From JACNKV01 sp964645915 (GTDB lineage: Bacteria > Fidelibacterota > Marinisomatia > Marinisomatales > JACNKV01), in the NCBI GenBank assembly GCA_964645915.1, contig CAZYDH010000002.1, positions 110,675-174,674 on the forward strand: DNA of 64,000 nucleotides, written 5' to 3'. The position numbers and the translations under genes are program-made. The notes beneath the pieces are model-generated. The model was not told where the DNA came from and searched no databases. It saw only the letters and a program-made list of their open reading frames with translations. Below are positions 19,582 through 28,356 of the stretch, piece by piece. The number at the start of each line of letters is the position of its first letter. Position 1 is the first letter of the stretch.

Positions 19582-20994
19582 ATGTTTCGCTTATTAAATC
19601 AATATACATCAAACGTAATCTATGGATTTACACGATCCCGTTGGCTCATCATTACGTCATTGATTGGTATAGTATTATTTCTTCTTCCCGCTCCTGAAGG
19701 ATTGAGCATAGACGGATATCGAACAATCATCATCATTATCATGGCGTTAATCTTGATTGTCACCGAGCCAATTCCATTGCCGGGGATCGCTTTGCTGATC
19801 ATAATATTACAAGTGTATTTTGGCATTGCAGATGCAAATCATGTGGCTCACTCATTTATGAATGATGCAGTATTTTTTATCATGGGATCTCTTATGCTGG
19901 CAGTTGCTATTGTCCAGCAGGGTTGGGATGCGCGTATTGCATTAGGAATTATCAAATTCACAGGAAATAGTGCATTAAAAATTTCGTTCGGATTTGCAGT
20001 TATTTCTGCATTGATGTCCTCGTTTATTGGAGAACATACCGTTGCAGCAATGATGTTACCGATTGGAATGACATTAATCCGGTATACATCTGAAGATAAA
20101 ACCAAGGTTAGAAAATTGGCAGCTCTTCTATTATTCTCTATTGCTTATGGTAGCTTAATTGGATCCATAGGAACCCCATCAGGTGGAGGGCGGAATGCGA
20201 TCATGATGATCTATTGGAAAGAATTCGGTTTTGATCCCATCTCCTATGGAAAATGGATGATGATGGTTTATCCGTTGCTTTTATTGCAATTACCTATATT
20301 AACATGGATCTTATGGAAGAGTTTCCGCCCGGAATATACATATCTGGATAGTGGAATAAGGAAATTAAAAGTACGTGTCGCTCGTTCCGGAATGATACAA
20401 CCCAAACAATATGTTGCTGTTTTCTTGTTTTTCCTAATATTCTTAGGATGGATATTTCTTTCAGAAACAATAGGACTTGGAATTATAGCTCTTTCAGGTG
20501 TTGTACTTTATTTAGTGACCGGATTAGCTAAATGGGATGATATGAGTAAGCACGTCAATTGGGGTGTGGTCATTTTATTTGGCGCTTCTATATCACTTGG
20601 TACAATGGTTAATGAAACAGGCGCAGCAAGTTGGATAGCCGATCAGGTGTTTGGTTCAATTAACAATTTCGCTAGTTCAACTCCTTTGTTAACCGATACT
20701 GTGGTTGTGATTATGACAACTGCTTTGGCAAATATATTATCTAGTTCGGCTACGGTAGCGGTTTTGGCACCCATTACGTTAAACTTGCCGGGGGATACCA
20801 TTCATATCGGACTGGTGACAGCTATTTCATCAGCTTTCGGATATTTCACGGCTGTGGCTGCACCTGCATGTACAATTGTTTATGCCAGCGGAATGATTAA
20901 AGCGAAAGATTTTTTAAAAGCCGGATGGAAAACCGGAATAGTATCCATAGTAATGGTCCTTTTATATGCGAACATTTTTTGGCAATTATTTTAA
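19582..20994 (+). CDS. SLC13/DASS-type anion or carboxylate transporter
   Basis: 470 residues with about 11 membrane helices. The two family signature loops are visible: GSIGTPSGGGRNAIM near residue 195 and NILSSSATVAVLAPITLN near residue 383. These form the Na+ and substrate sites in this transporter superfamily. The substrate may be a dicarboxylate, sulfate or similar anion, and the sequence does not settle this. A tandem universal stress protein gene follows 57 bases later, a common pairing for transporters. Confidence 0.88.
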   Translation: MFRLLNQYTSNVIYGFTRSRWLIITSLIGIVLFLLPAPEGLSIDGYRTIIIIIMALILIVTEPIPLPGIALLIIILQVYFGIADANHVAHSFMNDAVFFIMGSLMLAVAIVQQGWDARIALGIIKFTGNSALKISFGFAVISALMSSFIGEHTVAAMMLPIGMTLIRYTSEDKTKVRKLAALLLFSIAYGSLIGSIGTPSGGGRNAIMMIYWKEFGFDPISYGKWMMMVYPLLLLQLPILTWILWKSFRPEYTYLDSGIRKLKVRVARSGMIQPKQYVAVFLFFLIFLGWIFLSETIGLGIIALSGVVLYLVTGLAKWDDMSKHVNWGVVILFGASISLGTMVNETGAASWIADQVFGSINNFASSTPLLTDTVVVIMTTALANILSSSATVAVLAPITLNLPGDTIHIGLVTAISSAFGYFTAVAAPACTIVYASGMIKAKDFLKAGWKTGIVSIVMVLLYANIFWQLF

Positions 20995-21051
20995 TATGAG
21001 ATAAATATTATAAATGAATTTCTCACAAACATTTTTCATAGGAATAAAATA

Positions 21052-21936
21052 ATGAAATTTCTAATTGCAGTTGGAAGCAAGACATATTCTGAACCTACAC
21101 TCAGAGTTGGGATGCAAGTAGCTAAAGCATTTAATGCATCGGTTACGATTCTTTATGTAGGTCCAAAGATCAGTGCGTTTAGTTCCAGTGAAGTGAGACT
21201 AGCTCAAGAAAGCATGGAAAGATGGGAAATTGATCGACCCGGTGTGGAAGTTCTTGAATGGGCATTTAATTTCTTAGCATCGCATGATTATATTACGCCA
21301 AAAATGATAGAAGCAGGATTTCAAAAAAATACTTTAGTGCAGACGAGGGGAAACAGATGTGAGTTGTACTTACAGGGAGTTGCCTGTGAAGATGTAAATT
21401 TGATTCTTCGGAATGGTGATATTATCCCGGAACTTCGTGATGAAGTTGCAAAAGGTGGATATGATGTAACCATTATTGGTGGAAGTAAAAAACGTAGAAT
21501 GGCTCATGATCTTGTACAGTATATAGATAGTTCTATTTTTGTAGTGAAAAATTTTGAACAGGAAATTGATTATCGCTTATTAATGGCTACAGATGACTCA
21601 GAGGGGACTAAAAAAGCTGTTAAGTTTGGTGCAAAAGTTTCACAAGCATTTGATATGTCAATAGATTTATTAACAGTCTCCAAAAAGAACTTCTTTGGAA
21701 AAGGGTATCGAAACGCCTCTAAAAAAGCATCGACACTTGTACGTAGAGCCGGAATTGAAGGGGAAGTATTACTCAAAGTAGGAGACCCTGTTGAAGTCAT
21801 CGTTGATTTTGCAGGAAATGATCATATTATTGTTATGGGTGCATCTTCTGCAAATCCGGTGAAAAAATTTCTCTTTGGAAGCAAACCTTTAAAAGTTATG
21901 TCTTCCTGCAATTGTCCAATATTAATTGTAAAGTAA
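21052..21936 (+). CDS. Universal stress protein, two tandem UspA domains
   Basis: 294 residues made of two Usp folds (about 1-155 and 160-294). The second ends with the ATP-binding motif GASSANPVKKFLFGSKP and CPILIVK, the usual G-2x-G-9x-G(S/T) type. The first copy is degenerate at the nucleotide site (IIGGSKKRRMAH), so it probably does not bind ATP. Usp proteins modulate stress tolerance or partner transporters. Here the partner may be the SLC13 protein just upstream. Confidence 0.88.
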   Translation: MKFLIAVGSKTYSEPTLRVGMQVAKAFNASVTILYVGPKISAFSSSEVRLAQESMERWEIDRPGVEVLEWAFNFLASHDYITPKMIEAGFQKNTLVQTRGNRCELYLQGVACEDVNLILRNGDIIPELRDEVAKGGYDVTIIGGSKKRRMAHDLVQYIDSSIFVVKNFEQEIDYRLLMATDDSEGTKKAVKFGAKVSQAFDMSIDLLTVSKKNFFGKGYRNASKKASTLVRRAGIEGEVLLKVGDPVEVIVDFAGNDHIIVMGASSANPVKKFLFGSKPLKVMSSCNCPILIVK

Positions 21937-21975
21937 AAACACATATTTATTGCGAAAATAAATTATAAATACAAA

Positions 21976-21990
21976 TAGTAATCATTATTA
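21976..21990 (+). promoter_or_regulatory. PerR/Fur-box-like palindrome in front of perR
   Basis: The 7-1-7 sequence TAGTAAT-C-ATTATTA is close to the PerR box TTATAATnATTATAA, with one mismatch between its own arms. It lies 56 bases before the perR start and overlaps where the -35 would be for a TATAGT -10 at 22002-22007. This would suit self-repression. Confidence 0.5.
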
Positions 21991-22045
21991 TTATTGTATT
22001 GTATAGTATTTTGTTGTATCTTCTATCAAGTTATTAGGATTAACT

Positions 22046-22417
22046 ATGAGACATTCAAAACAAAGAGAAACAATTTTAAACATTCTGAGGAATACTAGAA
22101 GTCACCCAACCGCTGATTGGATTTATTCTGAAGCTCGGAAAGAGATACCCAATATCAGTCTTGGTACTGTCTATCGTAATTTGGCTCTACTTGTGACCCA
22201 TCGAATGATTATTCCCATCCAGATAGATGGAGTAATTCATTATGATGGATTCACTGAAGATCATCAACATTTTATTTGTGGAGAATGTGGAACAATTTAT
22301 GACATTGATGTTTACTCTGAAGAGATTACATCTTTGATCAATGAGAAAACTAATCATCACGTGGTTGATTGTCAGGTACAATTAACCGGAACGTGCTCAA
22401 ACTGTAAACCAAACTAG
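22046..22417 (+). CDS. perR: Peroxide-responsive Fur-family repressor (PerR-like)
   Basis: 123 residues with a winged helix (SLGTVYRNLALL, 38-49) and a C-terminal metal domain. The structural zinc site has two CxxC pairs (Cys78/Cys81 and Cys117/Cys120). The regulatory-metal residues of Bacillus PerR are matched: His20 in HPTADWIY, Asp72, His73, His75 and Asp86. In PerR, iron-catalysed oxidation of these histidines releases DNA. Peroxiredoxin and SOD genes follow, so peroxide sensing is the likely role. An upstream palindrome fits autoregulation. A Fur or Zur role is less likely. Confidence 0.87.
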   Translation: MRHSKQRETILNILRNTRSHPTADWIYSEARKEIPNISLGTVYRNLALLVTHRMIIPIQIDGVIHYDGFTEDHQHFICGECGTIYDIDVYSEEITSLINEKTNHHVVDCQVQLTGTCSNCKPN

Positions 22418-22431
22418 AAAAGGAATAATAT

Positions 22432-23076
22432 ATGTTAGTAACAAAACCAGCACCGGACTTTAAAGCAACTGCAGTTATGCCGGATAATACATTTCAGGAA
22501 GTCAGTTTATCTGATTATAAAGGGAAAAAAGTAGTTCTATTCTTTTATCCATTGGACTTTACTTTTGTTTGTCCTACTGAGATCATTGCATTTGATCGTC
22601 GCTTAGATGAATTCAAAAAACGTGGAGTAGAGGTCTTAGGGTGTTCAATAGATTCACATTTCAGCCATTGGGCTTGGAAAAATACCGACGTTAACAAAGG
22701 TGGAATTGGGAATGTTCAATACCCAATTATTGCAGATCTTGACAAATCAATTGCACGCGATTATGATGTGTTGATCGGCGCAGAACCTGCTTATGTAGAA
22801 ACAGAAGAAGAAGAACTTGAAACAACCGTTGGCGGATCTATTGCATTACGGGGTTCTTTCCTTATAGATGAAGAAGGAGTGGTTCGTCATGCGGTGATCA
22901 ATGATCTTCCGTTAGGTCGAAATATTGATGAAATGATTCGTATGGTAGATGCACTTGATTTCCATTCAAAACATGGAGAAGTATGTCCAGCAGGATGGAC
23001 TGAAGGAAAAGATGGAATGAAAGATACGGCAGAAGGAGTTGCTTCTTACCTAAGTGATCATTCAAGTGAATTATAA
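22432..23076 (+). CDS. 2-Cys peroxiredoxin (AhpC/Prx1 type)
   Basis: 214 residues. The peroxidatic Cys47 lies in DFTFVCPTE and the resolving Cys185 in HGEVCPAGW, typical of Prx1/AhpC decamers that reduce H2O2 and organic peroxides. Between YDVL and GSIALRGSF (about 117-136) there is an acidic insertion rich in Glu that is absent from textbook AhpC, where the two segments are nearly adjacent. It begins 14 bases after perR with a good RBS (AAAAGGAA), so both are probably one transcript induced by peroxide. Confidence 0.94.
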   Translation: MLVTKPAPDFKATAVMPDNTFQEVSLSDYKGKKVVLFFYPLDFTFVCPTEIIAFDRRLDEFKKRGVEVLGCSIDSHFSHWAWKNTDVNKGGIGNVQYPIIADLDKSIARDYDVLIGAEPAYVETEEEELETTVGGSIALRGSFLIDEEGVVRHAVINDLPLGRNIDEMIRMVDALDFHSKHGEVCPAGWTEGKDGMKDTAEGVASYLSDHSSEL

Positions 23077-23090
23077 ATAATAATCGATTA

Positions 23091-23110
23091 GGGGCACAAT
23101 TTTGTGCCCC
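23091..23110 (+). terminator. Intergenic hairpin between peroxiredoxin and SOD
   Basis: A perfect 9-bp stem, GGGGCACAA/TTGTGCCCC, with a 2-nt centre and 14 bases after the peroxiredoxin stop. There is no T-run after it, so it is probably an mRNA-processing or attenuating element and not a full terminator. Confidence 0.55.
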
Positions 23111-23139
23111 CAATCTATAATAAAGAAAAGGATATAATT

Positions 23140-23721
23140 ATGAGTTACACATTACCTGAATTGCCATATGCAAAGAATGCACTAGAACCTCATATTTCTG
23201 AAGAAACGATTGAATTTCATTATGGTAAACATCATCAAGCTTATGTAAATAATTTGAATGCTTTGGTTCCCGGAACAGAATATGAAGGATTAAGCTTGGA
23301 AGAAATTGTTAAAAAGTCGTCTGGTGGAGTATTTAATAATGCAGCTCAAGTTTGGAATCATACTTTCTATTGGAATTGCTTAACTCCAAATGGTGGAGGA
23401 GAACCTACAGGTGAACTTGCTGATGCTATTCAATCAACTTTTGGATCGTTTGATAGTTTCAAAGAAACATTTACAAAATCTGCTGTTACAAATTTTGGTT
23501 CTGGATGGACTTGGTTAGTAAAAACGGAAAGTGGTGAATTAAAGATTGTGAATACGGGTAATGCCGGATCACCATTAACAGAAGGATATACTCCTCTTTT
23601 AACAGTTGATGTTTGGGAACATGCATATTATGTGGACTATCGTAATGCACGTCCGGACTATGTTTCGGCATTCTGGAATCTTGTTAATTGGGATTTTGTT
23701 AATAAAAACTACCTCGGTTGA
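23140..23721 (+). CDS. sodB: Superoxide dismutase, iron type
   Basis: 193 residues from the ATG at 23140. The frame opens earlier, but the upstream part overlaps the hairpin and lacks an RBS, while AAAGGATAT lies before 23140. Metal ligands are His27 (HYGKHHQAY), His in VWNHTFYW, and Asp and His in VDVWEHAYY. The active-site Gln in NNAAQVWNH marks the Fe-type and not the Mn-type. It converts superoxide to H2O2, which the peroxiredoxin upstream can remove. A terminator follows. Confidence 0.96.
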   Translation: MSYTLPELPYAKNALEPHISEETIEFHYGKHHQAYVNNLNALVPGTEYEGLSLEEIVKKSSGGVFNNAAQVWNHTFYWNCLTPNGGGEPTGELADAIQSTFGSFDSFKETFTKSAVTNFGSGWTWLVKTESGELKIVNTGNAGSPLTEGYTPLLTVDVWEHAYYVDYRNARPDYVSAFWNLVNWDFVNKNYLG

Positions 23722-23751
23722 ATGTTTCATTTCATTTCAACCTCCTTGTGA

Positions 23752-23780
23752 AAAAAGAGCTCCTAATCGGAGCTCTTTTT
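23752..23780 (+). terminator. Rho-independent terminator after sodB
   Basis: A 12-bp perfect stem (AAAAAGAGCTCC/GGAGCTCTTTTT) with a 5-nt loop. The right arm carries five T. It lies 31 bases after the sodB stop. Confidence 0.92.
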
Positions 23781-23896
23781 ATTTATAATCATCTTGAAAT
23801 AAATGAGATAATGCTTCAAATTGTAGAATTAAATATGTGTGATAAAAATGATTATTTAAGCATTACAAGCCACAATAAATGGTTATTAGACAATAT

Positions 23897-25141
23897 ATGA
23901 ATAAATCAAAAATGTTAAGAAAAATCGAAAATAGTATCTTGGTATTTTTGTTTTTATTTCAACCTTTGTTTGGATTAAATAACCTACAGCTCTTTATTGA
24001 TCTAACACCTGAAGGACAAACACTGTATCCAATCCCCGGGACTTATAAAGGTCCCATCACTATTAACAAGCGCATTATTCTTGACGGAAAGGGAGAGGTG
24101 ATCATTGATGGACAATCCAGCGGAACAGTACTTACTATTAAGGCTAATGGAGTAGTTATTCGCAATTTGCAAATACAGAATTCCGGAGAATCTCATGATA
24201 AAGTAAATGCCGGAATTATGATAAATGCAGATAGTACAATTGTAGAAAACAATCAAATTGAGAATGTCCTTTTTGGTATCCATATAACCAATGGAAATAA
24301 AAATCAGATATTATTTAATGATGTAAGATCAATTCATGATAAATTTACATTGAGAGGTGAAGGGATTCGGCTATGGAATAGTCGATTGAATACAATTAAA
24401 GGGAACACAATTCATTCGGTAAGAGATATAGTATTTACTAATTCCCCTGATAATTATTTCTCAAATAATTTAATAGAAGATTCAAGAATCGGAATTGAAC
24501 TTATCTATTCTCCTTCATGTATTTTATCAGAAAATTCATTTCTTAGAAATGAACATGGGATTATTGGACTTTATTCAGACTCTTTACTTATTAAAGATAA
24601 CCATATCAAGCATCAAAGTAAATTAAGAGGTAGTGCCATAGCCGTAAAAGGAAGTTCAGAAATAATTATGAGTGGGAACGAAATATTAGACTGTGCAATA
24701 GGCTTGACAGCAAATGCTCCAATATTCCCGGAAAATATCATTCGATTATTGGGGAATACCTTTGCCTATAATGATGTGGCAATATACTTATATGGCGACA
24801 AAGGCGGACATGTTATGCACGATAATATTTTTAAAGGAAATTTTCAGCATGTCGTTGTAACGCACCCATCTGCATCAGCAGGGAATGATTGGTATGGAAA
24901 CTATTGGGATGATTATACTGGATTTGATCTAAATATGGATGGAGTTGGAGATGAAAGTTATCAAGTTTATCTGTATTCAGAAAGATTATGGATGGACCAC
25001 GATCTAGCTCGATTCTTTCGAGGAACCCCATTGCTTGAAATGGTCGATTTTATGGAGCGACTTGCACCATTTTTAGATCCGCCATTAATCTTGCGAGATC
25101 AACAACCAAAATTAAATTATAAGTTAGATATAAAGAATTAA
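23897..25141 (+). CDS. NosD-like periplasmic parallel beta-helix protein, second paralogue
   Basis: About 414 residues with a signal peptide (hydrophobic core SILVFLFLFQPLFG) and right-handed beta-helix repeats of the NosD/CASH type, such as VIRNLQIQNSGES near residue 90. The C-terminus has NYWDDYTGFDLNMDGVGDE, then FFRGTPLLEMVDFMERLAPF. NosD helps mature the copper centres of N2O reductase. This copy closely parallels the nosD inside the nos operon but lies on the opposite strand, converging on nosY with a 22-base gap. The start is uncertain: ATG at 23879, 23897 or 23912, and none has a clear RBS. Confidence 0.85.
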   Translation: MNKSKMLRKIENSILVFLFLFQPLFGLNNLQLFIDLTPEGQTLYPIPGTYKGPITINKRIILDGKGEVIIDGQSSGTVLTIKANGVVIRNLQIQNSGESHDKVNAGIMINADSTIVENNQIENVLFGIHITNGNKNQILFNDVRSIHDKFTLRGEGIRLWNSRLNTIKGNTIHSVRDIVFTNSPDNYFSNNLIEDSRIGIELIYSPSCILSENSFLRNEHGIIGLYSDSLLIKDNHIKHQSKLRGSAIAVKGSSEIIMSGNEILDCAIGLTANAPIFPENIIRLLGNTFAYNDVAIYLYGDKGGHVMHDNIFKGNFQHVVVTHPSASAGNDWYGNYWDDYTGFDLNMDGVGDESYQVYLYSERLWMDHDLARFFRGTPLLEMVDFMERLAPFLDPPLILRDQQPKLNYKLDIKN

Positions 25142-25163
25142 ATCCGTATTGTAAATACTGGAT

Positions 25164-25991
25164 CTAAGAAAGATCACCTCGACAAAATCTCCAAAATCCA
25201 AAATAAGCTGTTAGAAGTCCAAGTATTACCGGGTAGATCATTGCCCAACTTAGATATCCAATCCTTCCAAATAAATCAAGTATGACATAGGCAGAAGGTC
25301 CCAATAGAACTAATTGTGGGTCAAAAAGTAACATTGCCGCAGTTCGAAAAGCTTGTAATGGATTCATCAATGCGATACTGACAGCGGTTTCAGCTGGGAG
25401 TCCTTCACGGATCAGCGTTCCCAGTAAAATTAGATCTAAAAAGAGTAAGAGAAATAACCACACGAGAAAGGCTGCTCCTTGAGCAACATCAGTTGATTTA
25501 GATAATGTGGAAATGAGCATTCCGATTCCTAAGAAACAAATGATCATTGCAGCCAACAAACCTGTATAGAATGTTACTTGTAACCAAGGGATGCTGACTC
25601 CTTGAAATACTCCCCAAAAAATAGCAAGTATCATCGCGAGTAAAACTGGAAAGAAAACAACGATAAAACGACCGATGAGTTTTCCCCAATACCAAGCTGC
25701 TAATCCAACAGGGAGGGATAACATATACTCATAAACTCCAGCTTCACGATCTCCAACAACTGATCGAACGGTTGTGATTAACATAAAGATTGGGAGTATA
25801 GCCATTGTAATTTGGATATAGGTTACAAGTAATCGAGATAAACCAGTAAATCCCATAATTCTAGATTCTGTTAAGCCGGATACCAATAAACCGACCATAA
25901 TTGTTCCAAAGACAATTGTGTAGACAAAAAACCAACGTGATCTAATTGATTCACCAATATCAGCTCTTGCCATACGTATTAAATGTTGCAT
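25164..25991 (-). CDS. nosY: NosY-type ABC transporter permease
   Basis: 275 residues with about six membrane helices and the ABC-2 permease loop SVVGDREAGVYEYMLSLPV near residues 78-95. It is the membrane part of the NosDFY transporter, which supplies or inserts the sulfur and/or copper needed to build the CuZ centre of N2O reductase. It is the last gene of the nos operon, 12 bases after nosL. The region between its stop and the converging nosD copy holds an imperfect inverted repeat (ATCCGTATT/AATACTGGAT) that could act as a weak terminator. Confidence 0.92.
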   Translation of the reverse strand: MQHLIRMARADIGESIRSRWFFVYTIVFGTIMVGLLVSGLTESRIMGFTGLSRLLVTYIQITMAILPIFMLITTVRSVVGDREAGVYEYMLSLPVGLAAWYWGKLIGRFIVVFFPVLLAMILAIFWGVFQGVSIPWLQVTFYTGLLAAMIICFLGIGMLISTLSKSTDVAQGAAFLVWLFLLLFLDLILLGTLIREGLPAETAVSIALMNPLQAFRTAAMLLFDPQLVLLGPSAYVILDLFGRIGYLSWAMIYPVILGLLTAYFGFWRFCRGDLS

Positions 25992-26003
25992 TTATAATCC
26001 TTA

Positions 26004-26498
26004 TTACAAAGATGGTTTTTTATGTTTCATTTCTATCATTTTACGATTTTGTGATTGATAGATTTGTTTTACTGCTTCTTCAAAATTGATGGTTGGCTCA
26101 TCGCTTTGAAGGGTTGCTCCTAAACCGAAATCCATAGGAGTAATCTTACCTTTTTCAAAGACGGAATTCTTTGCATCGATCCAAACTCCGGTTTTAAAAT
26201 CATTTACCCAGATTTCAACTCGTGGATCTGTTTTCCAATTCTGCTTGTCTAACCAAAGGATAGCACATCCAATATCGTCAAAATAATATAGTTTTGTAGG
26301 TTTTTCTTTTGGAGCTCCTCTAACTTGTGCTGTATAATAATGATCGCTAACCGCCATAAGGCATCTTTCACAAATCATACGATCCCAACGAATTTCACCC
26401 GGACCGGTTTCTACTTTTTTTGTACACGAAAATAACAGAAGAAAAAGTCCGGTTAGAAGAAGCTGTAATAATATAGATTTACTTAGAAATACTTTCAT
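26004..26498 (-). CDS. nosL: NosL copper chaperone lipoprotein
   Basis: 164 residues with a lipoprotein signal (LFSC, Cys25). The Cu(I)-binding signature is MICERCLM (Met41, Cys43, Cys46, Met48), as in NosL proteins. It delivers copper to apo-NosZ on the outer side of the membrane. Its start overlaps the end of nosF by 20 bases, so the two are translated together. Confidence 0.94.
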   Translation of the reverse strand: MKVFLSKSILLQLLLTGLFLLLFSCTKKVETGPGEIRWDRMICERCLMAVSDHYYTAQVRGAPKEKPTKLYYFDDIGCAILWLDKQNWKTDPRVEIWVNDFKTGVWIDAKNSVFEKGKITPMDFGLGATLQSDEPTINFEEAVKQIYQSQNRKMIEMKHKKPSL

Positions 26499-27345
26499 GT
26501 TTTGACTCTTTCATTTCAATCCCGGTGATTAATCCGGCATAACGGGATAATACACCAAGAAACCTAAGACGGTCAGGGCCTGAAACAAGACCTGTCCAAG
26601 CCCCATTATCATTAGAGAATCCCCATTCTTGAATAGTCTTAGCAAATGCTTCATTTTCTTGAGACAACAGAACACGGCATTCTAGAATACTTCTCATGTC
26701 AACTACATCATCAACATGATCATCTAAAACAATTCGACCTAAATCCAGTTCAACTACACGATTAACCAAAGCTGCAACTTCATCCAAACGATGGCTAGAT
26801 ATGATCATAGATACATGATCTAATCTTTCACCTAATAACTTGAAAAAGACTTGACGAGCCTCAGGGTCCAAATTTGCAGCAGGTTCATCTAAAATAAGAA
26901 GTTCAGAATCTCTTCCTAGAGCAATACCAATTAGAAGTTTCTGTTTTTCTCCACCGGAGAGTTTTACAAAAATTCTATTACGAACTTCTGAAATGCGAAG
27001 ACCTAATTGTCTTGCGATAGAATAGATTTCTCCCGGGTCTCCTTCACATAAGTCTGCTGCAAAATGGATGAGTTGATCAACAGTCATTTTTAATGGAGGA
27101 GGTAGCTGCGGAACAAATCCTATATGTTTTAAAACCTCTCTTCGATGTTTACGCGGTGAAAGACCATTTACCTGTACAGATCCTTCATAAGTGTACTGAC
27201 CTAATAAAGATCGAATCAATGTTGTTTTTCCCGCACCATTTGATCCTACTAATGCTACACGATCACCTTGTTTAATAGTAAGATCGATTCCACGTAATAT
27301 GGGTGTTTTTCGAAATGTTTTCTTAAGTGAATTCAATTGGATCAT
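26479..27345 (-). CDS. nosF: NosF-type ABC transporter ATPase
   Basis: 288 residues. Walker A is GSNGAGKTT (34-42), signature LSGGE (129-133), Walker B LLILDEP (149-155). The body is a standard ABC ATPase plus a C-terminal extension of about 80 residues. It powers NosY and passes conformational change to NosD during CuZ assembly. It lies 42 bases after nosH and overlaps nosL. Confidence 0.93.
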   Translation of the reverse strand: MIQLNSLKKTFRKTPILRGIDLTIKQGDRVALVGSNGAGKTTLIRSLLGQYTYEGSVQVNGLSPRKHRREVLKHIGFVPQLPPPLKMTVDQLIHFAADLCEGDPGEIYSIARQLGLRISEVRNRIFVKLSGGEKQKLLIGIALGRDSELLILDEPAANLDPEARQVFFKLLGERLDHVSMIISSHRLDEVAALVNRVVELDLGRIVLDDHVDDVVDMRSILECRVLLSQENEAFAKTIQEWGFSNDNGAWTGLVSGPDRLRFLGVLSRYAGLITGIEMKESKHESISK

Positions 27346-27387
27346 TATTGAGTCATCCTTTATAATGAGTTGTAATTAATAATCATT

Positions 27388-28356
27388 TTAAAAACCTAAT
27401 CCTTTGAATTTGAATTTCAAAGAATCGTTTGGACAAACCTCTACACAACGACCGCATCGAGTGCAATCTGCTCCTATGTCAACGATGGGTTCGTTAGCAC
27501 GTTTTGCTTTTGTAACTTCCAAAACATGAGGAACCAAGCATACTTTTCTACATTCACCATCATGATAACAAGTCTCAAGGTGATACTGAACCTTCAACGG
27601 AGATGTAGAACCAACCAAACCATACGTTAAACCAATTGGGCAAGCATATCTACACCAAGCCCGTCGTGAAAAGAAAATTTCAAACAATAGAATAAATCCC
27701 ACCCAAATTAAAGCCAAACCGGGTCCGTATATAAGTGCACGGCTTATAATTCCGGTCGGGGAGATTGTTTCATAAACTGTGTAGCTACTAACAAATGCAA
27801 GAATTGCAAAAATAATCCAAAGCCAAGTACGAGTTTTGCGATCAAATTTTAAATTTTTTGCTATTCCTTTTTTATACAATTTTAAATGAAGAATTTCCAC
27901 CCACTCAGCAAGAATGTGATATGGACAGACCCAACTGCAAAATGTACGTCCACCTAGAAACCACCACATAATAAATACTGTAATGGTTCCGATGAGCAAA
28001 TTAATTAAAACTTGTTTAAAGGCTAGCATGACTTGTAAAGAAGCATTTAAATCAGCTAAATGAAATCCGACAAATCTTGATCCGGTCAAAGCTCCTTCTA
28101 GCATTTGGATATCTAGTATAAATGAAAGAACGAATAACAAATTAACAACCAGTAAAACAAACCAACGACGTTTAAGCCAATAAGTGTTTTTTCGGGAATG
28201 TTGTTTTTTATGCTCCAATAATTTTATTAAGTCTTTAGATCGTTTCCCCGATTGTTTTTCATGAATTGTTTTGGCTTCTTCAGAAAAGTTCGCAGGATTT
28301 GGTTTATCAGGTTTCCCACCAAATAACATTCGGAATGATTCTTTTATATTTTTCAT
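27388..28356 (-). CDS. nosH: NapH/NosH-type membrane ferredoxin (quinol dehydrogenase)
   Basis: 322 residues from the ATG at 28356, which shares ATGA with the stop of nosG. The longer frame would lie inside nosG. Four to five membrane helices are present. Two cytoplasmic CxxxCP motifs of the NapH type follow (CSWVCPYH and CRYACPIG). A C-terminal ferredoxin domain holds CYHDGECRKVC and CTRCGRCVEVCP. In clade II nos clusters, NosGH forms a quinol dehydrogenase that feeds N2O reductase. Confidence 0.92.
   Translation of the reverse strand: MKNIKESFRMLFGGKPDKPNPANFSEEAKTIHEKQSGKRSKDLIKLLEHKKQHSRKNTYWLKRRWFVLLVVNLLFVLSFILDIQMLEGALTGSRFVGFHLADLNASLQVMLAFKQVLINLLIGTITVFIMWWFLGGRTFCSWVCPYHILAEWVEILHLKLYKKGIAKNLKFDRKTRTWLWIIFAILAFVSSYTVYETISPTGIISRALIYGPGLALIWVGFILLFEIFFSRRAWCRYACPIGLTYGLVGSTSPLKVQYHLETCYHDGECRKVCLVPHVLEVTKAKRANEPIVDIGADCTRCGRCVEVCPNDSLKFKFKGLGF

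Noticed and set aside
23718..23900. 60-residue frame after sodB
   Set aside because: It runs through the sodB terminator and has no recognisable protein features.
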